Source of the DNA: Fidelibacterota bacterium | Lineage (GTDB): Bacteria > Fidelibacterota > Marinisomatia > Marinisomatales > UBA1611 | Length of the DNA: 5,556 nt | Reading direction: 5' to 3' | Assembly: GCA_015658495.1 (NCBI GenBank) | Contig: DQOT01000099.1 | Span: 1 to 5,556 of the forward strand | In this document: one piece after another, positions 1-5,556 of the stretch | Numbering within the stretch: position 1 is the stretch's first letter | How the letters are laid out: each line of letters opens with the position of its first letter | Notes under the pieces: generated by a model | The model's database searches: none | Told to the model about the DNA's origin: nothing | What the model saw: the letters and a program-made list of their open reading frames with translations, nothing else | Translations under genes and position numbers: made by a program

Positions 1-358
1 CATTCACAACCTTTGGACAACAAATACCTATGGAAGGATCCGTTTCCATAAAATGAATTAACTTTTTAAGGGCCTCCCTCTCGCAGCTTGAATCCGGGTT
101 CAGAAAAATCACATACTCTCCACGGGAACGACCCATGGCCTGATTCATGGCGCGTGAGTAGCCTTCATTTCTTTGATTTTCTATGAGAGTCGTTTCCGGG
201 AATTCGGATTGGATGAAGTGAGCAGAGCCGTCCCGGGAATGATTATCTACAACAATGGTTTCAAATGGAATGTCATCAAACGCGTCTTTTAAAGATGAGA
301 GGCATGGACCCAAATGCTTCCTGGCATTCAGGTTCACAATGCAAACAGATGCTTTCAT
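1..358 (-). CDS. WbbL-like family 2 glycosyltransferase, N-terminal 119 residues (3' end outside window)
   Basis: Read by hand from the minus strand; the frame runs open off the low-coordinate edge, so the C-terminal part is missing. The ATG at 358 lies seven bases after the stop of the Dpm1-like gene, and an in-frame TGA directly precedes it (361-359), so no earlier start is possible. No Shine-Dalgarno is seen. The GT2 GT-A fold is shown by VCIVNLNARKHLGPCLSSL (5-23), TIVVDNHSRDGS (34-45), NEGYSRAMNQAM (64-75) and GEYVIFLNPDS (80-90), where Asp89 is in the metal/nucleotide-sugar site. The NPDS form and the following PKV (115-117) are typical of the WbbL/rhamnosyltransferase-like branch, which adds sugars to surface-polysaccharide or lipid-linked chains. 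An RmlD-like reductase two genes upstream fits rhamnose as substrate, but that is inference. The acceptor is unknown. Confidence 0.85.
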   Translation of the reverse strand, partial: MKASVCIVNLNARKHLGPCLSSLKDAFDDIPFETIVVDNHSRDGSAHFIQSEFPETTLIENQRNEGYSRAMNQAMGRSRGEYVIFLNPDSSCEREALKKLIHFMETDPSIGICCPKVVN

Positions 359-365
359 TCAGGAA

Positions 366-1079
366 TTAATTCCAGCCGAAGATTTTCCAAATCCGGAGCC
401 TCAAAACCATCCAAATTGCTTCATACATGATGGCTTTGGACATTTTGGATTCACCAATGGTGCGATCCACAAAAATAATGGGTTCTTCCTTGATTCTGGC
501 ATTCTGACGCCAGGCACGAAAATTCATTTCAATCTGGAAAGAATATCCTTGAGATTTCACTTTATTTAACTCAATCTTCCGTAATAGGGAACCACGCCAT
601 GCTTTAAATCCGCCTGTGCCATCATTGATAGGCATTCCGGTTACCGTGCGGGAATACATATTGGCGCCATAACTTAAGATCAGGCGACGAATGGGCCAAT
701 TTACCACGCTGACGCCTTCCACGTATCTACTGCCAATGATAAGATCATAGTTTTGCAATTCGCTCACAAGCCTGGGAACATCCTTGGGATCATGTGATAA
801 ATCAGCATCTATCTGGACAATGGCTTCATAGCCTCTTTCCAAAGCCCATTTAAATCCAAATAGATATGCTGTTCCAAGTCCTGCTTTTCCCTTACGTACT
901 TCTAAAGATAGGTTTGGGTAAGTTTGTTGGAGTTCTTTAACAATTGCAGCCGTTCCATCCGGTGAATTATCGTCAACAATGAGTAAATGATAGTCTGGGT
1001 TCGGACCTAAAACCTGGTCTACAAGACTTTCGATATTCTTCCCTTCGTTATAGGTCGGCGAGATGACAAGTGTTTTCAT
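366..1079 (-). CDS. Polyprenyl-phosphate mannosyltransferase-like family 2 glycosyltransferase (Dpm1 type)
   Basis: Dpm1-type enzymes move a sugar, usually mannose from GDP-mannose, onto a polyprenyl phosphate at the cytoplasmic membrane face, giving a lipid-linked donor. The 237-residue protein is a single GT2 catalytic domain with the family's marks in order: SPTYNEGKNI (7-16), VDDNSPDGT (35-43), KAGLGTAY (65-72), the metal-binding DAD in QIDADLSHDP (89-98), GSRYVEG (116-122), NDGTGGFKAW (152-161), GYSFQIEM (178-185) and FVDRTIGESKMS (203-214). No membrane segments follow, so it resembles soluble or peripheral Dpm1 rather than forms fused to a GtrA-like membrane domain. The ATG at 1079 overlaps the stop of the reductase gene (ATGA); an in-frame start at 1112 would add 11 basic residues with no support. 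Mannose versus glucose or another sugar cannot be decided from motifs alone; Dpm1-like proteins are closest by eye. Confidence 0.88.
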   Translation of the reverse strand: MKTLVISPTYNEGKNIESLVDQVLGPNPDYHLLIVDDNSPDGTAAIVKELQQTYPNLSLEVRKGKAGLGTAYLFGFKWALERGYEAIVQIDADLSHDPKDVPRLVSELQNYDLIIGSRYVEGVSVVNWPIRRLILSYGANMYSRTVTGMPINDGTGGFKAWRGSLLRKIELNKVKSQGYSFQIEMNFRAWRQNARIKEEPIIFVDRTIGESKMSKAIMYEAIWMVLRLRIWKIFGWN

Positions 1080-1942
1080 TCGGCGTTTCTTTCTAAAATG
1101 GCGTTCAGACACTCATCAATCGATGGTGGAACCACATTCAAGGCTTGGACCAACTTATCGGATTTTAACCCTGATTTCAAGGGCCTTGGTGCTGCCTGGT
1201 TTAATTCCTCGGTTGTGATTGCTTTGATCAATTTTGAGTCCAATACATATTTTTCTGCGATCTTTATTGCAAAATCATAGCGGTTCAAATGATCGGCATC
1301 TCCCCAATGAACAATTCCTGATAAATCTTTTTCAATGCACAATGCGATGATATCCGCCATAGATTTTGTCCAAGTCGGGTTATTGACTTGATCATTTACA
1401 ACCTGAATCTCTTGCTTTTCCTTTAGAGAATTCACCACCCAATTCAAAAAACTGGCCTTTGTGGTTTCCGAATCGTCATAGATCACATTCCCACGAATCA
1501 CCAGGTGATTTGGATCATGATTCAGCAAGATACGTTCAGAGGCCAATTTTGTTTCACCATAGACCGATAACGGACAAACAGGATCATCCTCCGAATAGGG
1601 ACCGTTTTCGCCATCAAAAACATAGTCCGTAGATAAATGAATGATCTTGCCATCAAATGAATCACAGAGATGCTGCACACCAGTAATGTTGATCTCTTTC
1701 GCAAGATTCGGATTCAATTCACAGCCATCCACCGGGGTCATAGCAGCCAAATTAATGACAAGATCCGGTTCAGTGGCCTGGATGACTTCCTTGAAATATA
1801 TCTGGTTCAAAACATCCAGGATGATCCCATTCTTGCCATGTGGGATTGATCGACCGGTCCGAATAATATCAAAATCTTCAGATAAATGTCTGGAAAAGGC
1901 TGAACCCAATTGCCCGAAGGCACCTGTGATCAAAATTCTCAT
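1076..1942 (-). CDS. RmlD-like NAD(P)-dependent sugar-nucleotide reductase (dTDP-4-dehydrorhamnose reductase family, SDR)
   Basis: RmlD enzymes reduce dTDP-4-dehydrorhamnose to dTDP-rhamnose in the cytoplasm, for surface polysaccharides and glycans. This 288-residue protein has the family's usual length and the extended-SDR layout: dinucleotide-binding GAFGQLG (7-13); LVINLAAMTPVDGCE (61-75), the RmlD-type segment after the Rossmann strand; HLSTDYVFDG (102-111); catalytic Tyr128 and Lys132 in YGETK; DQVNNPTW (184-191), matching RmlD's DQxGxPT; and APRPLKSGL (251-259), the usual C-terminal RP motif. Its ATG shares four bases (ATGA) with the stop of the lipoprotein gene and has no Shine-Dalgarno, so it is probably reached by translational coupling. 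Other rhamnose genes (rmlA, rmlB, rmlC) are not in the window, so the exact sugar is not proven; another 4-keto sugar nucleotide, or a different role in the broad RmlD superfamily, is possible. The rfbD/rmlD symbol would be a guess. Confidence 0.82.
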   Translation of the reverse strand: MRILITGAFGQLGSAFSRHLSEDFDIIRTGRSIPHGKNGIILDVLNQIYFKEVIQATEPDLVINLAAMTPVDGCELNPNLAKEINITGVQHLCDSFDGKIIHLSTDYVFDGENGPYSEDDPVCPLSVYGETKLASERILLNHDPNHLVIRGNVIYDDSETTKASFLNWVVNSLKEKQEIQVVNDQVNNPTWTKSMADIIALCIEKDLSGIVHWGDADHLNRYDFAIKIAEKYVLDSKLIKAITTEELNQAAPRPLKSGLKSDKLVQALNVVPPSIDECLNAILERNAE

Positions 1943-2958
1943 GACTGTGATGTTGAAAAAGTTTTGACAATCAAATCCAGTTGTCGCATAAAAATGGATT
2001 TATCATTTCCGGGACGGTGAATCAAATAATTCAAATGATAGGTTCGATCATTTTTTTCGTCATAAAAAACATAGGATCGAAACGGACCACCCTTGGATTC
2101 CTTCACATTAATCGTTTCCCAAATACCCTGGGCACGCCATGCCTGATGGTCTTTGTAAAGCGTTTTGTCCAAATCAAATTTGTAATCATTAAATTGGATA
2201 AATCCATAATGCTCCGCTGGCCAGCTCCAAATATAATCTCCAGCTTGCAATTCATCTTCCACAAGGTTTCCATCATCCCAGCCAATTCCGATCCATTGAA
2301 AGGGCATTTCTTTCCCAATCCAAACAAATCGTGAACCCGGTTTACTGCGGATCATTTCCCACCCCCAGGGAATCTTCAGTTTCCATCCATAAACTGTTTC
2401 CAGTGAATCTTCTAATTTTTTATTACGGTCATCTCCAAAAATGAAGCGGCTTCGGCGGTCCACAAATTGGTCGAAAAATTGCTTACGAATAAAATTCCTT
2501 TTGGACGCTACCGTGCCCATTAATTGTTCTTTTGAACCTGCATTGATCACCATAAATAATTGTTTTCTTGCATTCACATCCTTCGCAAGAATGACAGGAT
2601 CGGCAGATTCTGTATCCTGGAATTGATCAGGAGGCAGCAACCTTTTTACCAATTGATATCCAGGGTTTCCCGGATCTCGTACGACAGCGGCAACCACAAC
2701 CTGTGCCTGGGATTTCAAATCATTATAGGTCGCCGGATCAGAAAATTTTAGATAATAATAGGGTTCTGGTTCCGGCGTATAAATCGTATCTGTAAAAATG
2801 GATGTTAAGTAATCTCTGACAATCTGTTTATCAATTTCAGAACAAATGACCCGGATCTCATTATCAGCACCCAGGGCTTCTCGTTTTGTATCACATCCTG
2901 CCAAAATAATCAGGGTTCCGACGATAAGGGATAGGCCAAATTTTTTACAAAAATGCAT
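1939..2958 (-). CDS. DUF4837-like lipoprotein
   Basis: A predicted lipoprotein of 339 residues. KK at 5-6, a hydrophobic run (7-19) and the lipobox LAGC (19-22) mark export and lipidation at Cys22. An ATG at 3009 would add 17 residues and overlap the Omp85 gene by 19 bases, but it would make an oddly long signal peptide; neither start has a clear Shine-Dalgarno, so ATG 2958 is chosen on the lipobox. The mature part fits what I recall of DUF4837, known mainly from Bacteroidota: NEIRVICSEID (33-43) as the first strand, EPEPYYYLKF (63-72), KLKIPWGWEM (193-202), then GIW (278-280), GGPFRSYVFYDEKNDRTYHL (290-309) and PGNDKSIFMRQL near the end. The family has no known function. Residues 190-250 are unusually rich in Trp (eight). 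Its TGA overlaps the next gene's ATG. Position beside an Omp85 gene suggests an outer-membrane role, but this is inference. Confidence 0.8.
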   Translation of the reverse strand: MHFCKKFGLSLIVGTLIILAGCDTKREALGADNEIRVICSEIDKQIVRDYLTSIFTDTIYTPEPEPYYYLKFSDPATYNDLKSQAQVVVAAVVRDPGNPGYQLVKRLLPPDQFQDTESADPVILAKDVNARKQLFMVINAGSKEQLMGTVASKRNFIRKQFFDQFVDRRSRFIFGDDRNKKLEDSLETVYGWKLKIPWGWEMIRSKPGSRFVWIGKEMPFQWIGIGWDDGNLVEDELQAGDYIWSWPAEHYGFIQFNDYKFDLDKTLYKDHQAWRAQGIWETINVKESKGGPFRSYVFYDEKNDRTYHLNYLIHRPGNDKSIFMRQLDLIVKTFSTSQS

Positions 2959-2990
2959 CAGGAAAATTACTTTGGTTTGATGCTGAAAAC

Positions 2991-4325
2991 CTACAATCGA
3001 GAGATCCATTTTATATGGAGTTTTCCATCGGAAAACCCCTGGCCACTTGCCAAAGCATATTGCACTTCGATCAGGGTTCTTTCATTGAGTTGAGACACGC
3101 CTATGCCATACCCAATCTTTTTATTCTCCAGAATATTTAACCTGTCAGAACCCATATCGAAGAACACATTAGTTTGAAAGGAGCGGTTAGGCTGATAGGC
3201 TGTTTCTAATGTAGCAACTTGGAATTGTGTCGCCGTAAAGGACTGTTCACGAAATCCTCGTAAGGATGAGGCACCCCCATACAGTACATATCTGCTCTTG
3301 GGGACGGCAGATTCAAATCCATAAATCCCCTTTCCCATCCATTTCAACAATCCACGTATTTTGGGAGTAAATGGATGTAAATGTTGAAAATCGAATTCTC
3401 CTTTCATAAATCCAGAATTATTTTGTAACCCGGCATCAACGGATGTGGTGATTTTTGTCCCTTGATTTGGCATGAAGCGGTTGTTTCTTGTATCACTGGA
3501 GGAAGAAAGAGAAAATGCCCGAAATCTGACTTTTTCATAACCATTCAATTCCCCTTTTTCAGTGGGATGCGTTCTTCCCGTTGAATAGCCCACATTCAAT
3601 TGATTCAGCCAAGGCACAAAGACCTGCAGCATGGATTTGGTTTCAATAACGGTATACAAGCCGCTAATGACCTCATGATGGTACTTCCATTGCGTGCCCA
3701 CCTCCCAACCGAATGGATGGGGTTCCATAATCTCAAATTGGATAATCTGGGATAATGAATCGGTTCGCTTCCAATACAGGTCAAAGATGCCGGCAGTCTG
3801 GATCAAATTCTCAAGATGGAGATCAATCTCACCATCGATGTCCCAATCCTTATTTTGGTTGCTCATACCGAAAATACCTGAAAAATAACTCTCAAATTCT
3901 GGATAAAAATGAAGAACTGCACCTAACTGGTTTTTGAGTGTGCCGAATTCATAGTCTGGTTTTTGCCGGAAAAAATAATAGCGTTGAACCAGTTTTTCGC
4001 TAATTTGACTAAACCCATTGCCAACGGGTTCTAAGTTGAAAGGATTTGAAATTTGATTGATAACATTCGCTCGAATTTCACTACCACCGGAAATAATCAG
4101 GGTATCCACTAATTTTTTTTGATCCCGGCCAAGATAATTTGACTGGTCAGGACCAATCGAAAAAGAATGCAGCCGATATTCCAAAGACAGGCTTTTTTCA
4201 CGATTCATCATTTCAGAAAGAGAATCTATTACCGTATTGGGATCAATGGATGGGATTTGGATCTCCTTTTCCTGTCCAAAAAGGATTCCAACTAAAATGA
4301 TAATTGTCATTCTAAAAATGGGCAC
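2991..4325 (-). CDS. Omp85/BamA-type outer-membrane beta-barrel protein with a single POTRA-like domain
   Basis: The family inserts or translocates proteins (or lipids) at the outer membrane. The GTG start at 4325 gives 444 residues. It has a well-placed Shine-Dalgarno and yields a signal peptide with Arg5 before the hydrophobic core MTIIILVGILFG, which longer (ATG 4370) or shorter (ATG 4310) starts do not do as well. Residues about 72-145 (VDTLIISGGSEI through LHFYPEFES) look like one POTRA domain: strand, Gly turn, helices, then RYYFF and paired strands. Residues about 146-444 are barrel. The conserved loop-6 motif is seen in GGASSLRGFREQSF (350-363, core LRGF), preceded by DTRNNRFMPNQGT (278-290) and followed by FFDMGSD (387-393), all typical of Omp85 barrels. 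It is shorter than BamA (about 800 residues, five POTRAs) and than TamA. The last residues are ISRL rather than an aromatic. It sits between a barrel-like protein and a lipoprotein. Substrate unknown; superfamily assignment is firm, subfamily is not. Confidence 0.85.
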   Translation of the reverse strand: MPIFRMTIIILVGILFGQEKEIQIPSIDPNTVIDSLSEMMNREKSLSLEYRLHSFSIGPDQSNYLGRDQKKLVDTLIISGGSEIRANVINQISNPFNLEPVGNGFSQISEKLVQRYYFFRQKPDYEFGTLKNQLGAVLHFYPEFESYFSGIFGMSNQNKDWDIDGEIDLHLENLIQTAGIFDLYWKRTDSLSQIIQFEIMEPHPFGWEVGTQWKYHHEVISGLYTVIETKSMLQVFVPWLNQLNVGYSTGRTHPTEKGELNGYEKVRFRAFSLSSSSDTRNNRFMPNQGTKITTSVDAGLQNNSGFMKGEFDFQHLHPFTPKIRGLLKWMGKGIYGFESAVPKSRYVLYGGASSLRGFREQSFTATQFQVATLETAYQPNRSFQTNVFFDMGSDRLNILENKKIGYGIGVSQLNERTLIEVQYALASGQGFSDGKLHIKWISRL

Positions 4326-5556
4326 GAATCTCTCCCTGGAAAGTGATGAAATTGTCGTATCTGCCATCATCAATTGTATTCAGTGTAAAAATCATAGAAA
4401 CAGATCGATTCAAAAAATATTGGAGACGGGTGTTGGAACGAAAACTAGTTCCAATCGGATATCCATTCAAGGCTTCCGGCGGCAAGTATTCTGAATTGTT
4501 TTTTTCCAGGGCCTTGGCCCAACTGACTCGGGTATGAAGACGACCGGTTTTTTTAAAAAAGAAACGCCCATTCAATAAGACTCCATAGGCTTGAGCAGAA
4601 AAGGAGTCTCCTTGTTGTGAGCCTGAATCAAACCCGCCCATGATCCCAAGATCAAAATCCATGGATTCATTCAATTTGACCTGGAGTTGGGCTTCATTCC
4701 ACCATCCTTTTACATCCCTGTTTCTCAAAGTTGAAACAGTGGATTCCACAGATTTTGTCCTGAATTGGCCCCTGTTCTTGATCGTGATAGATCTTGAGAT
4801 CGCCTGGTCTATTTCAAGACCGGTCTCATTGGAATGATCCAGATCATTTCCCCGTGGATCCAACCCATTTAACGCTTGTTGATTCTCAATCCAACCCCTG
4901 AATCGTCTTTTCCCGGAATAGATCATTTCCAGCCTGGAAACCAGCCGCGAACGGGTGGATAATGAATCAGTTATTTCTGGTTGAATCAATTTCCTGATAT
5001 CTATTCCTGATCCGCGATAATCCAGACGATTGTTACCGCGAATCAAAATATCCGGGTATCCCGATATTCTTCCCAGGTCAATGGTAAACTTTTGTGATCC
5101 TTCAATCACCGTATTCGGGTCACGCTTTCCGGTGGGAACTGTGTAAGCAATAAAAGCACCATTTGGATCGGATATGTAAGTATTAAAAATGGGATCATAG
5201 CGATATTGCCCTAACCCCGCACCGACAGAATCATAAACAATGGCTCGCTCTTCTGAATAGGATTCTTCTGTTTTGGCCTGGAATTCCCATCGGATGGGTT
5301 TGTGATGCTGGTCATACCCAATGAGAACTTTTGCCAAGGAATAATCGTGTGTAGTTCGATCTTCGTTAAATGCTTTTACTCTTTTTTTGAAAATAACATC
5401 CTGTTTCCATCCTGATCGGGATTCTGACCTATAATTCATAAAACCGATAGTATCATTGGATACAGTTTGCCATGATGCATTCTCGTAAAATGATTCATCT
5501 TTCCGCAGATCTATCCCCGTTTCTATCGCCGTCATATTGTATTTGAATTGTAGCCC
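4312..5556 (-). CDS. Large uncharacterised surface/outer-membrane protein of FCB type, C-terminal 414 residues (5' end outside window)
   Basis: The frame is open to the window edge. The first ATG in the window (5535) is preceded by seven in-frame sense codons and has no start context, so this is the tail of a longer protein. From the edge, residues 1-100 are polar, strand-rich sequence. Residues 111-138 carry a Gly/Tyr/Asp signature (VGAGLGQY, then D121, Y127, DPNG at 130-133, Y138). Residues 200-414 alternate polar and hydrophobic positions as in beta-barrel strands and end in Phe, the usual last residue of outer-membrane barrels. The segment LPPEALNGYPIGT (358-370), followed by a strand-rich C-terminus, resembles large unnamed proteins I recall from Ignavibacteria, Gemmatimonadota and Marinimicrobia; this is from memory, not a search. 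Function is unknown. It ends with TAG 14 bases inside the next gene, so the two are probably co-translated. Several 6-8 base A/T runs lie inside, but the frame is intact. A non-barrel beta-rich surface protein is the alternative. Confidence 0.75.
   Translation of the reverse strand, partial: GLQFKYNMTAIETGIDLRKDESFYENASWQTVSNDTIGFMNYRSESRSGWKQDVIFKKRVKAFNEDRTTHDYSLAKVLIGYDQHHKPIRWEFQAKTEESYSEERAIVYDSVGAGLGQYRYDPIFNTYISDPNGAFIAYTVPTGKRDPNTVIEGSQKFTIDLGRISGYPDILIRGNNRLDYRGSGIDIRKLIQPEITDSLSTRSRLVSRLEMIYSGKRRFRGWIENQQALNGLDPRGNDLDHSNETGLEIDQAISRSITIKNRGQFRTKSVESTVSTLRNRDVKGWWNEAQLQVKLNESMDFDLGIMGGFDSGSQQGDSFSAQAYGVLLNGRFFFKKTGRLHTRVSWAKALEKNNSEYLPPEALNGYPIGTSFRSNTRLQYFLNRSVSMIFTLNTIDDGRYDNFITFQGEIRAHF
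4331..4337 (-). promoter_or_regulatory. Shine-Dalgarno that sets the GTG start of the Omp85 gene
   Basis: The minus strand reads AGGGAGA here, and its GGAG core (4335-4332) lies six bases before GTG at 4325-4323. This is the only strong Shine-Dalgarno seen at any gene start in the window. It lies inside the last codons of the upstream gene. The ATG at 4310 is about 21 bases from the GGAG core, too far for it to serve. Confidence 0.7.

Noticed and set aside
255..569. Plus-strand open frame of 104 codons
   Set aside because: It lies antisense across two genes with clear GT2 motifs, and its translation has no recognisable features.
1641..2334. Two plus-strand open frames (1641-1967 and 1981-2334)
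   Set aside because: Both are antisense to the reductase and lipoprotein genes, whose family motifs are clear; no start signals or protein features.
2959..2990. Gap between the Omp85 and lipoprotein genes as a promoter site
   Set aside because: Only 32 bases, with no recognisable promoter boxes and no hairpin.
4113..4120. A8 run (coding strand) in the Omp85 gene, possible phase-variation tract
   Set aside because: Short, encodes an ordinary Lys-Lys in the POTRA-like region, and the frame is intact; similar runs are common in AT-leaning genomes.
4237..4494. Plus-strand open frame of 85 codons over the Omp85 start
   Set aside because: Shadow of the overlapping minus-strand genes; no Shine-Dalgarno or recognisable protein.
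4548..4560. T7-A6 tract that might be a slippery site or a frameshift
   Set aside because: The codons read TTC TTT TTT AAA AAA ACC, not an X XXY YYZ heptamer in frame, and the protein reads through with sensible strand sequence on both sides.
4838..4861. GATC-containing near-repeats (ggatcc / gatcatttcc) seen several times
   Set aside because: Scattered inside coding sequence, short, irregularly spaced and explained by codon use.

Overview
All coding is on the minus strand, and genes fill the window from end to end: I support six genes, two of them cut by the window edges, and no gap longer than 32 bases. In the direction of transcription (high to low coordinates) they are: (1) the C-terminal 414 residues of a large uncharacterised surface or outer-membrane protein; (2) an Omp85/BamA-type outer-membrane beta-barrel with one POTRA-like domain; (3) a lipoprotein that looks like the DUF4837 family; (4) an RmlD-like sugar-nucleotide reductase; (5) a polyprenyl-phosphate mannosyltransferase (Dpm1-type family 2 glycosyltransferase); (6) the N-terminal 119 residues of a second, WbbL-like family 2 glycosyltransferase.

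Organism: a Gram-negative, AT-leaning bacterium using the standard code (TAA, TAG and TGA all end genes). A DUF4837-like lipoprotein, together with a large barrel-like protein carrying a Gly/Tyr/Asp-rich GxGxY...D...Y..DPxG signature, points to the FCB supergroup (Bacteroidota, Marinimicrobia, Ignavibacteria, Calditrichota and relatives). My best guess is a Marinimicrobia-like or related environmental lineage. This is inference from gene families, not from a marker gene.

Layout: the junctions are a 14-base overlap (gene 1/2), a 32-base gap (2/3), a 4-base ATGA overlap (3/4), a 4-base ATGA overlap (4/5) and a 7-base gap (5/6). This strongly suggests one transcript, with translational coupling in the middle. 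I see no promoter, terminator, RNA gene, mobile element or CRISPR array, and no stretch over 300 bases without a gene.

How they may work together: the first three genes encode envelope parts (a barrel-like surface protein, an outer-membrane insertion or translocation pore, a lipoprotein). The last three encode sugar chemistry (deoxysugar-nucleotide reduction, lipid-linked sugar synthesis, sugar transfer). The most interesting idea is that an uncharacterised outer-membrane assembly unit is co-expressed with a glycosylation arm. That link rests on gene order alone; the two halves could simply be neighbours.
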